Positions 6,955-14,764 of a stretch of DNA of 40,812 nucleotides are shown here, one piece after another; the first letter of the stretch is position 1, and each line of letters opens with the position of its first letter. The notes under the pieces were generated by a model. The model saw nothing but the letters and a program-made list of their open reading frames with translations, was not told the origin of the DNA and did no database searches. The DNA comes from a virus: IMG/VR virus record IMGVR_UViG_3300044617_000798, positions 1 to 40,812 of that record; one strand, written 5' to 3'. The position numbers and the translations under genes were made by a program.

Positions 6955-6998
6955 CTCCAAAAGAGAACGGGCGGTTCTCGCGTGAGAACCGCCCGTTC
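6955..6998 (-). terminator. Intrinsic terminator after the capsid gene
   Basis: A perfect 15-bp stem (6965-6979 pairing with 6984-6998) with a GCGT loop is followed on the minus strand by TCTTTT. It begins 25 bases past the major capsid stop. This is a textbook factor-independent terminator, and the downstream Shine-Dalgarno GGAG of the glycosyltransferase gene lies right after the T run. It would cap high-level capsid transcription, leaving the connector genes on partial read-through. Confidence 0.9.
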
Positions 6999-7023
6999 AG
7001 GATTGCACTGCTGTCAAGCTGGA

Positions 7024-8361
7024 TCAGACACCACGCAGGGCGATGACCGGGCCGGCGACCGTCGAGCTGCCGATCGTGTGGTGGGAAATTCCCACCCGAG
7101 CGATCGCACGGATGACGGTCTGATCGGACAAGAAGTTGACCTGGTCGCTGCTCTGGATCTCCAGGCCCGCACGGGTGCCGTAGATCGAGGAGTTGGCCAG
7201 ATCGCCGTAGAGGGCCATGACCTTGCCGGTGGCATCGTCGCTGCCCGGAAGCTGGTCGGTGAACACGACCGGCGAGCCGAGGAACGTGAGGCCGAGGCCC
7301 TGCGACAGGCCGACCGAACCACCTTGGTTCAGGTCGAGAGCCTGCATGCAGGTCGCGAAGAAGTACGGGCTCACGAACCACTTGCTTCCCGCTCTCGAAT
7401 GCTGCGGGACCGCAGCCATCATCGCGAGCAGGTTCGCCTTGGTCACCTCGTCCGGCGTGTCGCCGGCCGCGGCCACGAGCGACGCCGCGTAGTCGTAGGT
7501 CGTCACCGTGTCTGCCGTGGTGGTCTTGAGCAGACCGCCAGCGTGCGAAGTCACGATGCCCGCGACACCCGGAGCGCTGCTCGGGTTGCCGAGCCACGCA
7601 GCCGTTTCCACGGCGTTGCTGATGCCGAGGGCCAGCTCCGCAGCCACCCAGTCGGCGATCGACACGATCGAGTCCTGAAGCAGCTCGGACGAGATGACCA
7701 CGGCCGCCGCCAATTTCTTGGCCGTCACGGTGACCTGGGTGGCGTTGGGATCGGCCGGAGTGATCGCGGAGTTCTCCGAGATCCATGCCGCCGAGTTGCC
7801 TGCCGTGCGCTTCGGGAACAGCACCACGTCGCTGGGCATCTGGATCGACGTGGCGTTCTGTGCGAACGCCGAGTATTGCTCGACGAGACGCAGAACGGTG
7901 CTCGACAGCACGTCGGGAACGAAGCTCGCACCGCCACCGGACGCACCACCGAGGGCACGCACCTCGACGCCGTGGTCTTCACACCACCGCTTGGCGTGAG
8001 CGTCGCCGCTCTTCGCCTTGAACCACATGCCCGCCTTGTAGGCGTCTTCGGCCTTGCCGAACGCACGAAGCCGACCGGAGAACGGAACCGCCTCGACGCG
8101 GGCCTGCTCGCTGCGAGCTTCGGTCGCCTCGGGCGCCGGCGTGCAGCGGTCGACCACCGCCCGGAGGTTCTTGGCCGACTCGGCGACCGACTTCTCGAAG
8201 TCCACCTTCTTGGCGAGCTCACCGGCCCGCTTGTTCAGCTGCTCGAGCTCGAGGTCTCGCTCGGCGATCTTGTCGGCGTCGTCAGACTCGACAGCCCGAA
8301 CGGCGTCGATGCGGTTGGCAAGGGTAACGGCTTCGTCCTGAAGCTTCTTGAGATTGTCCAT
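7024..8361 (-). CDS. Major capsid protein (HK97 fold)
   Basis: 445-aa protein, start ATG 8361-8359 (MDNLKKLQDEAVTLANRIDA), with GGAGGAG upstream. The first ~100 residues are a charged coiled coil, the delta/scaffold domain that the prohead protease removes. The rest shows the HK97-family order: FVPDVLSSTVLRLVEQYSAF, then ATSIQMPSDVVLFPKRT, then AAWISENSAITPADPNATQV, then LAAAVVISSELLQDS, and the C-terminal FLSDQTVIRAIARVG block. Portal and protease lie upstream in the expected order. A strong terminator follows. An upstream in-frame extension overlaps the zinc-ribbon gene and has no support. Confidence 0.95.
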   Translation of the reverse strand: MDNLKKLQDEAVTLANRIDAVRAVESDDADKIAERDLELEQLNKRAGELAKKVDFEKSVAESAKNLRAVVDRCTPAPEATEARSEQARVEAVPFSGRLRAFGKAEDAYKAGMWFKAKSGDAHAKRWCEDHGVEVRALGGASGGGASFVPDVLSSTVLRLVEQYSAFAQNATSIQMPSDVVLFPKRTAGNSAAWISENSAITPADPNATQVTVTAKKLAAAVVISSELLQDSIVSIADWVAAELALGISNAVETAAWLGNPSSAPGVAGIVTSHAGGLLKTTTADTVTTYDYAASLVAAAGDTPDEVTKANLLAMMAAVPQHSRAGSKWFVSPYFFATCMQALDLNQGGSVGLSQGLGLTFLGSPVVFTDQLPGSDDATGKVMALYGDLANSSIYGTRAGLEIQSSDQVNFLSDQTVIRAIARVGISHHTIGSSTVAGPVIALRGV

Positions 8362-8410
8362 GTGCGGTGATTCTCCTCCGGCGGTATTGCCGATGGAGTC
8401 AACGCTACGG

Positions 8411-8581
8411 CTAGGGCCGTGGCCCCTTGCAGAACCGCACTTCGGAATGTGTTGTTTTGACAAACGCCACGCCGCGAGCGCCGCACCTCGGACAACGAAG
8501 ATACCGCTGCCGCTCGTTGCCGACCGGCCTGCTGGATCGGCACCGCAGACGCTCACCGCACTGGCACCGAACGTCAGACAT
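8411..8581 (-). CDS. Zinc-ribbon microprotein
   Basis: 56-aa gene between the prohead protease and the capsid gene. ATG 8581-8579 overlaps the protease stop by eight bases, with GAGG seven bases upstream. The product starts MSDVRCQCGERLRCRSSRPV and contains two metal-binding knuckles, CxCG (C6, C8) and CPRCG (C30, C33), separated by ~20 residues in a basic context. This CxC...CxxC layout is that of small phage zinc ribbons resembling Ogr/Com-type regulators. It could act as a nucleic-acid-binding regulator of late expression; no direct evidence. Without it this 212-base stretch would be an unusual gap in a tightly packed operon. Confidence 0.65.
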   Translation of the reverse strand: MSDVRCQCGERLRCRSSRPVGNERQRYLRCPRCGARGVAFVKTTHSEVRFCKGPRP

Positions 8582-9245
8582 TTCGCAGCCTCAGAGTCCA
8601 CGCCGCAGCGGCGTCACGGGCCAGGGAACGCACGGCCCTCTTAACCTCCACCTCGGCCTCGGCGTCGGCCTCGATAGCCACTGCCTGGGCCGCCAGCCAC
8701 GCCTCATACGAGCGCTGAGCAACAACAGCAGAAGTGGCACTGCCATAGGCTGGAACGTTTACTGGGCCGACTTCGTACAGGCCAGAAGCCTCGACGATTT
8801 CGCGGATAGCCTTGCCGTTTTCGTCAGTCGTGAACCGCTCGCCCTTCTGACTTACTGTGAATGCAAATGAGCTTCCGCGCAAATTTCGAGAACGCACGAG
8901 GGCAAGAACGTCCCGGCCGGCCGAAGTATCCGGCGGCTCTACGACGTAGGAGATTCCGCGATCATCAGCGATGATCTCAAGCGTGCCAGCAGACTCGCGG
9001 CCTAGCAGCTTGTCGCTGTTGTGGTTGTAGTAGCTGAGGATCTCTCCCTTGCCACGCTGGCGGTTCAGCACCTTGTCGAAGGAGCCAGGCAATATTCGCT
9101 CCCTAAAACCGCCGAGGTCGAGGGAAAGGCGGTTGTAGGGCACCGCCAGCCCACGGATCGCTTCTCGCCCGCTGGAGCGAGTCTCAATCGTCAGCTCGCA
9201 CTCAGGTGCCTCGTCTACGGTCAGGCAGCGGCGTTCAATTTCCAT
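8574..9245 (-). CDS. Prohead protease (HK97 family, peptidase U35)
   Basis: 223-aa protein starting MEIERRCLTVDEAPECELTI. Family features are IRGLAVPYNRLS followed by GFRERILPGSF near the N-terminus, the catalytic His in YYNHNSDKLLGR (H75) and the catalytic Ser in RNLRGSSFAF (S125/S126). It processes the capsid scaffold domain during head maturation. The start overlaps the portal stop by 11 bases. The Ala/Glu-rich C-terminal tail is typical of a self-cleaved segment. Confidence 0.9.
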   Translation of the reverse strand: MEIERRCLTVDEAPECELTIETRSSGREAIRGLAVPYNRLSLDLGGFRERILPGSFDKVLNRQRGKGEILSYYNHNSDKLLGRESAGTLEIIADDRGISYVVEPPDTSAGRDVLALVRSRNLRGSSFAFTVSQKGERFTTDENGKAIREIVEASGLYEVGPVNVPAYGSATSAVVAQRSYEAWLAAQAVAIEADAEAEVEVKRAVRSLARDAAAAWTLRLRNV

Positions 9246-10524
9246 CTGTGTCGTCCTCCTCGGATTGGTCTTCGGCGTCGTCGGCTGGGCTTTCCTCGTC
9301 CTCGGCCGGCGGCTCGGGCATCGGCTCTGGTGCCGGTGGATCTTTGCCCACCTTGTCGAGCGTGGTCATGTTCAGCTGCACGAAGTGCTTGTCGCCTTCC
9401 GGCCCGATCGGGTTCAGGTTTTCCAGCTCGCGGATCTCGTTGATCGTCATCCAGCCATTCTGCAGGGCCGAGACGTAGTAGGCCGACCGGCTGGCGTGAT
9501 CGCCACGCAGCAAGCCGCTCACGCTGTGCTCGGCGAAGTAACGCTCGTCGTCCACGATGAGGTCGCGGCTGATGGCCGCCTCCCACCGCTTCAGGTGCGG
9601 CAACAGGCAGTGCTGAACGAACTCCGTTCCCTGCACCTCGATGTTCGAGTACGTCGAGCGTGTCAGGTCTTGAATCATGTGCGGTGGTACACGGAACGCC
9701 CGGCAGATCTCAATGACCTGGTACTGGCGAGTCTCAAGGAACTGCGCCGCCTCGTTGCTGCCGCTGAGCTCGTGGGCCTTCACGCCGTTCGGCAAGACCG
9801 CCGTGCGGTGTGCCCGGTCCGGCCCGCGGTGCATCCGCTCCCACTGCTCCCGGAGCCGCTCCGACGCTTCGGCCGGGATCGGGTTGTCAGACTCCAGGAC
9901 AATGCCGGGCCGGGCACCGTTGCCGAAGTAGGTGGCACCGTGGGCCTCCAACGCCTGGGCCAGGCCGATGGCATTGCGAAAAAGCTGGTACGTCGGCACC
10001 GGACGGATACCGTCCTCGGTCGTGAACCGCAGGGCGAATATCTGGTCCTGCGAATAGACCGTCTGTCGGCCGTTCGGCTCGCGGTAGCGATACCGTACCG
10101 TGCCATCTTCCAGGCGCTCGGCCTCCATCCGCGACGAGTGCAGCGGCCACAACTCCGAGACCGCACCTCGAGCACCTGGGCGGATCTCCGCGTAGCTGGC
10201 GCCGTAGTGCAGATACATGCCGGTCATCCAATCCCGGAACTCTTGAGCCGTCTGCCACGGGTTCGGCTGCATGTGCAGGAGCCGGTAGACCGGGTTGGTA
10301 GCGGCCTTGGCCTTGCCGCCGTTCGGCAGCCGCTCGTAGACGTGGAGTGGCAGCGAGCTCACAGCGTCAGAGATGACGCGGATGCAGGCCGTGTAGGCCG
10401 AGCAGGCCATCGACGTATCGGCAGTGACGCGGATACCGGAGGCCGTGCGGGTGCCGCCCATGTCGTGCCACTCGATGCCACGCAGGTCGAGCATCTTGAA
10501 ATCGGCGGCAGCGTTTTCGCTCAT
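9235..10524 (-). CDS. Portal protein (HK97 family)
   Basis: 429-aa protein, start ATG 10524-10522 overlapping the terminase stop (ATGA). It shows the portal order: ACSAYTACIRVISDAVSSLPLHVYER near the N-terminus (written here as overlapping short blocks ACSAYTACIRV and ISDAVSSLPLHVYER), LLHMQPNPWQTAQEFRDW, then GNGARPGIVLESDNPIP, and FRVPPHMIQDLTRSTYSNIE. These correspond to HK97 gp3-like portals. The C-terminus is a long acidic tail (EDEESPADDAEDQSEEDD). A longer in-frame start at 10695 lies inside the terminase gene and is unsupported. Confidence 0.95.
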   Translation of the reverse strand: MSENAAADFKMLDLRGIEWHDMGGTRTASGIRVTADTSMACSAYTACIRVISDAVSSLPLHVYERLPNGGKAKAATNPVYRLLHMQPNPWQTAQEFRDWMTGMYLHYGASYAEIRPGARGAVSELWPLHSSRMEAERLEDGTVRYRYREPNGRQTVYSQDQIFALRFTTEDGIRPVPTYQLFRNAIGLAQALEAHGATYFGNGARPGIVLESDNPIPAEASERLREQWERMHRGPDRAHRTAVLPNGVKAHELSGSNEAAQFLETRQYQVIEICRAFRVPPHMIQDLTRSTYSNIEVQGTEFVQHCLLPHLKRWEAAISRDLIVDDERYFAEHSVSGLLRGDHASRSAYYVSALQNGWMTINEIRELENLNPIGPEGDKHFVQLNMTTLDKVGKDPPAPEPMPEPPAEDEESPADDAEDQSEEDDTDGN

Positions 10525-12122
10525 AGCGTGATGATGTCCCAGGATTGGTCGGGTGGCGTCGTGGTAGCTACGGCATGCAGTCCGAGAGCCATGACCAGCG
10601 ACACAATGCCGTCGATACGCTCGGTGCTTTTGGCCTTGCTTGGCTTGATGTTGCCCTGGTGGTCCGACTGCACAGCCACGTTTCCGGCCATCCACGACAG
10701 CACCGGATGGTTCGCGTGGCGAATACGCTCCGACAGCACAAGGTTTTCCAGTTGCTTGCTCGGGCTCGACATCGAGCCATAGCCCTGCCCAAATCCTGTC
10801 ACTTGGAGGCCATCTCCTTGCAGTTGTGTTGCCAGCTGCGTGGCGTTCCAGCGGTCGATACCCACCTGCCGGATGTTGAACTTCTGCGACAGTTCGACGA
10901 TGTCTCGCCGGATCACGTCGTAGTCGGTGACGTTGCCATCCGTGGCCCGGATGTACCCGTCACGAATCCAGCCGATGTAGTCCACCTTGTCCCGCTGCGT
11001 CCGCTCGGCAGCGTTCTCCTGCGGCACCCAAAACCACGGCATCACGTCGAACGAGCCGTCGTCGGCCTGACTCACAAGCACCAGGGCGCTGAGGTCGTAC
11101 GTGGTTGCAAGGTCGAGGCCCGCGTACCACTCCCGCTGCTCGAGGTCGGGTGACAGCGGCCCGCCGCACTTGGCCCATGTGTCAGGCGAGATCCACCGCA
11201 CGTCCTGCGTTGTCCAGACGTTGAGCCGGTAGCGAAGGAACGCGTTGAGCTTGGAGGGCGACTGCTCGGCCTCGCGGGCATCGGCCGCGAAAGACTCGAC
11301 GGTGATCGTCTCGCCCAGCGACGGGTTGGCCTTGTGCCAAGTCTTGGACGCTTTCCAATCGTCCTCCGGCGCCGCCGCGTAGATACACCCGAAGAAGGCA
11401 GGGTCGACGGTCGGGTCGGCAATGCACCGCTCAGCGTAGGCATGCTGTTCCCAGCAGATGCTCTTGCGGTCGTAGCCTGCCGTCGTGATTGACAGTAGCA
11501 GCGGCGAGCGTCTGGCCGCACCGCCGTACCGCAGGGCATCCCACAACCTGCGGTCCCGCTGGGCGTGAAGTTCATCGAAAAGAAGCGCGTGGATATTGAG
11601 ACCCTCGGCCCTGAACGCATCGGCCGACAGAACACGATAAAACGAGTTGCTGGCCTTATGGACGATCGTCTTCCGGCTGTCGATCACCTCGAGGTGCCGC
11701 GACAACGCAGGCGAAGCCCGCACCATCGACGCCGCCTCGCGGTAGATGATGCCAGCCTGCTCGCGGTCGCAGGCCGCACCGTAGACCTCGGCACCCGGCT
11801 CCGAGTCAAAAGCGGTCATGTACAACGCAATGCCAGCCAGCGTCGTGCTCTTGCCTTGCTTCTTCGGGAGCTCGATGTACCCGACGCGATGCTTCCGTGT
11901 GCCGTCTGGGTGCAGCCGGCCGAAGAGCTCACGCATTACGTGATGCTGCCACGGCAAGAGCTTGAACGGCTTGCCGGCGTTCTGCCCTTTGCTGTGGCGA
12001 AGGATCTTCTCGAAGAAGTGAACAACACGCTCGTACTTGGCCTGGCCCTCTTTGCAGAGATCAGGCGCCGTGGAGCTTGAAGAAGTCTTCGACTTCGTCG
12101 GTCGGCTTTTCTTGCTTGGCAC
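10521..12122 (-). CDS. terL: Terminase large subunit (HK97 / P27-associated type)
   Basis: 533-aa DNA-packaging motor. Start GTG 12122-12120 with AGGA nine bases upstream, overlapping the small terminase gene by 62 bases. The ATPase domain has Walker A LPKKQGKST (residues ~85-92) and Walker B ALLFDELH (~179-186), and the coupling motif SITTAG (~211-216). The nuclease domain opens with GLDLATTYD (D337). Size and motif spacing match Terminase_1-type large subunits. The GTG start with long overlap suggests translational coupling to the small subunit. Confidence 0.97.
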   Translation of the reverse strand: MPSKKSRPTKSKTSSSSTAPDLCKEGQAKYERVVHFFEKILRHSKGQNAGKPFKLLPWQHHVMRELFGRLHPDGTRKHRVGYIELPKKQGKSTTLAGIALYMTAFDSEPGAEVYGAACDREQAGIIYREAASMVRASPALSRHLEVIDSRKTIVHKASNSFYRVLSADAFRAEGLNIHALLFDELHAQRDRRLWDALRYGGAARRSPLLLSITTAGYDRKSICWEQHAYAERCIADPTVDPAFFGCIYAAAPEDDWKASKTWHKANPSLGETITVESFAADAREAEQSPSKLNAFLRYRLNVWTTQDVRWISPDTWAKCGGPLSPDLEQREWYAGLDLATTYDLSALVLVSQADDGSFDVMPWFWVPQENAAERTQRDKVDYIGWIRDGYIRATDGNVTDYDVIRRDIVELSQKFNIRQVGIDRWNATQLATQLQGDGLQVTGFGQGYGSMSSPSKQLENLVLSERIRHANHPVLSWMAGNVAVQSDHQGNIKPSKAKSTERIDGIVSLVMALGLHAVATTTPPDQSWDIITL

Positions 12123-12531
12123 CTAGCCGCGTCCTGCTGGTAGGAGTCAATCCAAACTCGCCCATTAGCGAAGCCTGCAGGCTCACTAATCCTCGATATA
12201 GCGGCCCGGCCGGGTTCGGTTTCACGCCGCCAAGGTCCGTCCTCATGACCGGACCAGTGGCACGCAGCTCGAGCAGACACGCCTGCGAAGCAGCGTACAC
12301 CTCGCACAAAGTCGCCAAGGCTTCGCCGTCGGCCAGCGTCAACGTGCCGAGCTCCAGAAGAAGCGGCACGAACTCGTTCCACTTCTCGACGGCAAGCGGC
12401 TCGACGAGCAATCGCTTCGGCATCGGCGGCGAGCCCACCGGCGCCGGAAGGTCCGGCCGGATCTTCCGTTTGCCAGGGTTCCCGGCCAGCTTTTTCACAG
12501 AGGCCGGTAGCGGCCTGCGTCCCTTCGGCAT
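12061..12531 (-). CDS. terS: Terminase small subunit (P27 family)
   Basis: 156-aa protein, start ATG 12531-12529 (MPKGRRPLPASVKKLAGNPG). The opening GRRPxPxxxKxLxGNPGKR and the following LP.P.GSPP.PK.L...A...W pattern are diagnostic of P27 small terminases. Phages with this family usually cut 3'-overhang cohesive ends and carry an HNH gene next to the terminase, as here (13816-14130). The frame is shared for its last 62 bases with the large subunit start. Confidence is high for the family; the packaging mode is inferred. Confidence 0.92.
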   Translation of the reverse strand: MPKGRRPLPASVKKLAGNPGKRKIRPDLPAPVGSPPMPKRLLVEPLAVEKWNEFVPLLLELGTLTLADGEALATLCEVYAASQACLLELRATGPVMRTDLGGVKPNPAGPLYRGLVSLQASLMGEFGLTPTSRTRLGAKQEKPTDEVEDFFKLHGA

Positions 12532-12612
12532 ACGACTACCCCACAAATTGCCGGGAAAAACGTCGTTTCAATTTGCGGCCGCGCGCTCCGAGGTTACGAC
12601 CGTGGTAGGTGG

Positions 12613-12629
12613 CATGCCAAGTTGGCATG
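12613..12629. repeat. 17-bp perfect palindrome upstream of terS
   Basis: CATGCCAAGTTGGCATG reads the same on both strands around a central base. It lies in the only sizeable gap of the packaging region, two bases beyond the HNH gene end and about 80 bases upstream of the small terminase start. Candidates are a terminase/cos recognition element, a hairpin at the end of the HNH transcript (no T run follows), or the footprint of the inserted HNH gene. Confidence 0.7.
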
Positions 12630-12630
12630 G

Positions 12631-13776
12631 CTAGCAGGCCCCTCGCATGGGCAGCCTACGCTGGCCATCCCACGCATCGCTCTTTCTGCTGTTGCACTGC
12701 CTGCAAGCGCACCGCACGTTGTGCCAATCGTGGTCACCACCTTTACTCAATGGTATCGGGTGATGGTCAACCGTTGCAGCCCTCGGATGATTGAAGTTAG
12801 CGCCATTATGGCACTTGCAACCGCACACGTGGCACTTTAATCCGTCGCGGAGCAGTATGTCCTTTCTTCTACATTTCGGATTGTAAAAACCACCGTACTT
12901 CCTACATCGCTTGCGATAGTCGCCGACGCGTTTTTTAAGTTCTCGTCTCTGTTTCGCAAGAGCAGCTTTCCTGCAATCCTTGCAATGCGGAGGCGGGCCG
13001 AAGGCCGTCGCGTTTTCAACCGTCTTTCCGCATTTACACTGCCTTGGTTCTCGCCAGTTCTTGTTGCATTGGTAACTGCAAAACCGAGACGCACCTGGCT
13101 TGCAAGCGTTGCCGCAAGCCTCACACCACTTCGTCGCTGCAATAGCCTCCCATAATCCAGCACCGTGCTGATGCACGCCACGCATTGCCTGCTCCACTGT
13201 GCGAGCCCATTTGACCGATGGGGCACTTGCATACATGCCGCCCTTGTGCCAGCGTCCTCTTTCGACGGCGGAATTGTCCCTTGATACGCGACCGGCTCTA
13301 ACAGCCGTGAAGTAGCATGGCTTTGAACAGTACAAAGCCTTGTCGTTCTTGCCGTTTGGCCCTTTGGGCGATCTCCTGAACTGTTTACCGCACTCAATGC
13401 AGTTCTTGCTTATTGGCCGCAGTGCTTCCCGCATGCACGCTCTACCACAGAACCTATGCCCTTGGGCTTTGCGAGTGAGGTTTGTTGCGAATTGCTTGTT
13501 GCACTGCTGGCAATTCAGCAAGACCCGACCACCGCTTGAAATGTATTGGCAATGACGACTGCAAAACTTGGATTTAGGGTGCCTGGCAAGCCATTGGCGA
13601 TTGCAATGCAAGCACACTCGCAAATGTCCCGCATCAGCTTTTTTTCGATTGCTTTCCCTTGATCTAGCCAGGTTTGCCGCTTGTTGACATGGGCCGCATC
13701 GCTTGGAAATTGGCCCCCTTCTGGCTGGACACACAAAAACCTGATGGCAATCAACGCACTCATTCTGCCGGCACAT
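12631..13776 (-). CDS. HNH endonuclease with multiple zinc knuckles (homing-type)
   Basis: 381-aa protein starting MCRQNECVDCHQVFVCPARR. At least five CxxC pairs of knuckle type follow (CVDC, CGPC, CLHC...CSRHC, CQQC...CGRAC, CIECGKQF...CSKPC, CEACGNAC...CSYQC), then a C-terminal HNH core with CHVCGCKC, TVDHHPIPLSKGG, and N.R.ACRQCNSRKSD. Repeated zinc knuckles for DNA recognition joined to an HNH nuclease are typical of free-standing homing endonucleases. It separates a second, compact HNH gene from the terminase. Base composition is visibly more AT-rich than its neighbours, suggesting recent entry. Translation start is embedded in a hairpin (13776-13797). Confidence 0.85.
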   Translation of the reverse strand: MCRQNECVDCHQVFVCPARRGPISKRCGPCQQAANLARSRESNRKKADAGHLRVCLHCNRQWLARHPKSKFCSRHCQYISSGGRVLLNCQQCNKQFATNLTRKAQGHRFCGRACMREALRPISKNCIECGKQFRRSPKGPNGKNDKALYCSKPCYFTAVRAGRVSRDNSAVERGRWHKGGMYASAPSVKWARTVEQAMRGVHQHGAGLWEAIAATKWCEACGNACKPGASRFCSYQCNKNWREPRQCKCGKTVENATAFGPPPHCKDCRKAALAKQRRELKKRVGDYRKRCRKYGGFYNPKCRRKDILLRDGLKCHVCGCKCHNGANFNHPRAATVDHHPIPLSKGGDHDWHNVRCACRQCNSRKSDAWDGQRRLPMRGAC

Positions 13777-13797
13777 GGAACAAACCTCCTTGTTCCA
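13776..13797 (-). promoter_or_regulatory. Hairpin presenting the Shine-Dalgarno of the HNH gene
   Basis: The mRNA reads TGGAACAA-GGAGGT-TTGTTCCA, a perfect 8-bp stem with the Shine-Dalgarno GGAGG in the six-base loop and the A of the AUG as the last paired base. Such a structure would restrict ribosome access to the start codon. Hairpins that limit translation of homing endonucleases are established in T4 (I-TevI). Pairing is seen directly; the regulatory effect is inferred. Confidence 0.65.
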
Positions 13798-13815
13798 TGC
13801 AGCATGCGCTCAATG

Positions 13816-14130
13816 TCAATGTTTGCGGCCAGCAGTCTCCCTTACGGTCTTCCTCGAGTGACACGACCGGCATCGACACGCGCCGTTGTTCACGTCGTAC
13901 CGCAGGTCTGGCCGTTGACTCACCGGAACGATGTGGTCGGCGTGGTTGGCTTGGTCGATGCGGCCACAGTCCACGCATGCCCAAGAGTCACGGGTAAGCA
14001 CGGCTTGCCTCCAAAGGCGGTGCCGCTTGTCGGTATAGCCACGCGCCGACGCGCTCGGCCTGGTGCTATCGTCACGCGTGTAACGCGCACGTAGTCGCGG
14101 CGGCCTGTGCGTGGGCATCCTGCTGGGCAT
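13816..14130 (-). CDS. HNH endonuclease (packaging-associated type)
   Basis: 104-aa protein starting MPSRMPTHRPPRLRARYTRD. Core motifs are RGYTDKRHRLWRQAVLTRDSW, CVDCGR (first zinc pair), NHADHIVPVSQRPDLRYDVNNG (catalytic D-H and N), and CRSCHSRKT (second pair, final K). Compact HNH proteins of this size next to P27 terminases assist terminase cutting in HK97-type phages. The large homing-type HNH gene now sits between it and the terminase. The start shares its ATG with the stop of the upstream holin-like gene. Confidence 0.9.
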   Translation of the reverse strand: MPSRMPTHRPPRLRARYTRDDSTRPSASARGYTDKRHRLWRQAVLTRDSWACVDCGRIDQANHADHIVPVSQRPDLRYDVNNGACRCRSCHSRKTVRETAGRKH

Positions 14131-14408
14131 CAGTTCTTTGTCTCAGCATCCGTAGATGTTGCACTCGACACATACCCGCTCTCACCTGAGCGTGGCTGCA
14201 ACGCGTACAGCAAACGCGTCTGCTCACCAAGTGCCTTGGAGATGTCTTTTTGCGTGTCGCCCAGCTGCTCGAGGAACTTGGTGTGGGCCTGCACAAGAGG
14301 CAGCAGGACATCCTGCCGCAGCATCCAGCCGCAGGCTACCGCAACCAGTACAGGGAATCCCCATCTTTCGATGATGGTGGCCAGTGTCGCTTTGACTTCG
14401 TCGCTCAT
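14130..14408 (-). CDS. Holin-like membrane protein (putative)
   Basis: 92-aa protein starting MSDEVKATLATIIERWGFPV. One hydrophobic segment (FPVLVAVACGWMLRQDVLLPLV, given as residues ~18-38) is followed by a charged amphipathic helix (HTKFLEQLGDTQKDISKALGEQ) and a polar tail. A single N-terminal membrane span with a coiled-coil cytoplasmic tail resembles BhlA/UviB-type small holins. It is the last of a run of membrane and secreted proteins around the papain-like peptidase. Holin function is inferred from topology and context. Confidence 0.5.
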   Translation of the reverse strand: MSDEVKATLATIIERWGFPVLVAVACGWMLRQDVLLPLVQAHTKFLEQLGDTQKDISKALGEQTRLLYALQPRSGESGYVSSATSTDAETKN

Positions 14409-14764
14409 TTGGTTAGCTCATGCTTCATAACGATGAGAAATGCCCGATTGGCTCGCTGCTCAAGCCACCATTCCAGGATCTTCTGGACGATCAATGACAC
14501 AAGGCCTTGCAGCAGGAACGCCCACAGCATGCCATAGGAGGCCGAGTCGACATTGGAGCAGGCCTGATGCAGTCGCTTCACTGAACGCTCGATATCGGCG
14601 GCCACGATTGCTCGCTCCTCATCCGATGCAGCCGCGTTCATGTAGTCGGTGGGCCATGCCTCGATCGTGAGCTGCACTAAATCGTTCACCGTGGACCGTC
14701 CGGCGAGAAGCCGCCGGGCTGGCAAGGAACGCCATACGTGCTTTTGCAGGCCGTCGAGATTCAT
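14405..14764 (-). CDS. Membrane protein with C-terminal span
   Basis: 119-aa protein starting MNLDGLQKHVWRSLPARRLL. The first ~75 residues are helical and charged (TIEAWPTDYMNAAASDEERA and ERSVKRLHQACSN); a hydrophobic stretch MLWAFLLQGLVSLIVQKIL (residues ~80-98) precedes a basic end (EWWLEQRANRAFLIVMKHELTK region). Topology suggests an inner-membrane protein with the bulk on one side. Neighbouring starts and stops overlap (ATGA type) on both sides. No family recognised; a lysis-accessory or phage-exclusion role is possible. Confidence 0.6.
   Translation of the reverse strand: MNLDGLQKHVWRSLPARRLLAGRSTVNDLVQLTIEAWPTDYMNAAASDEERAIVAADIERSVKRLHQACSNVDSASYGMLWAFLLQGLVSLIVQKILEWWLEQRANRAFLIVMKHELTK

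Noticed and set aside
6736-8370. 544-codon open frame on the plus strand opposite the capsid and glycosyltransferase genes
   Set aside because: The capsid and glycosyltransferase genes on the other strand are certain. The plus frame is Arg/His/Asp-rich noise produced by high-GC codon bias.
8361-8601. N-terminally extended capsid protein starting near 8601
   Set aside because: The extension overlaps the zinc-ribbon gene in another frame, lacks a Shine-Dalgarno, and the MDNLKK start has GGAGGAG upstream and the usual scaffold-domain opening.
9265-10782. 505-codon plus-strand open frame opposite the portal
   Set aside because: Antisense shadow of a certain portal gene, with no Shine-Dalgarno or recognisable motif.
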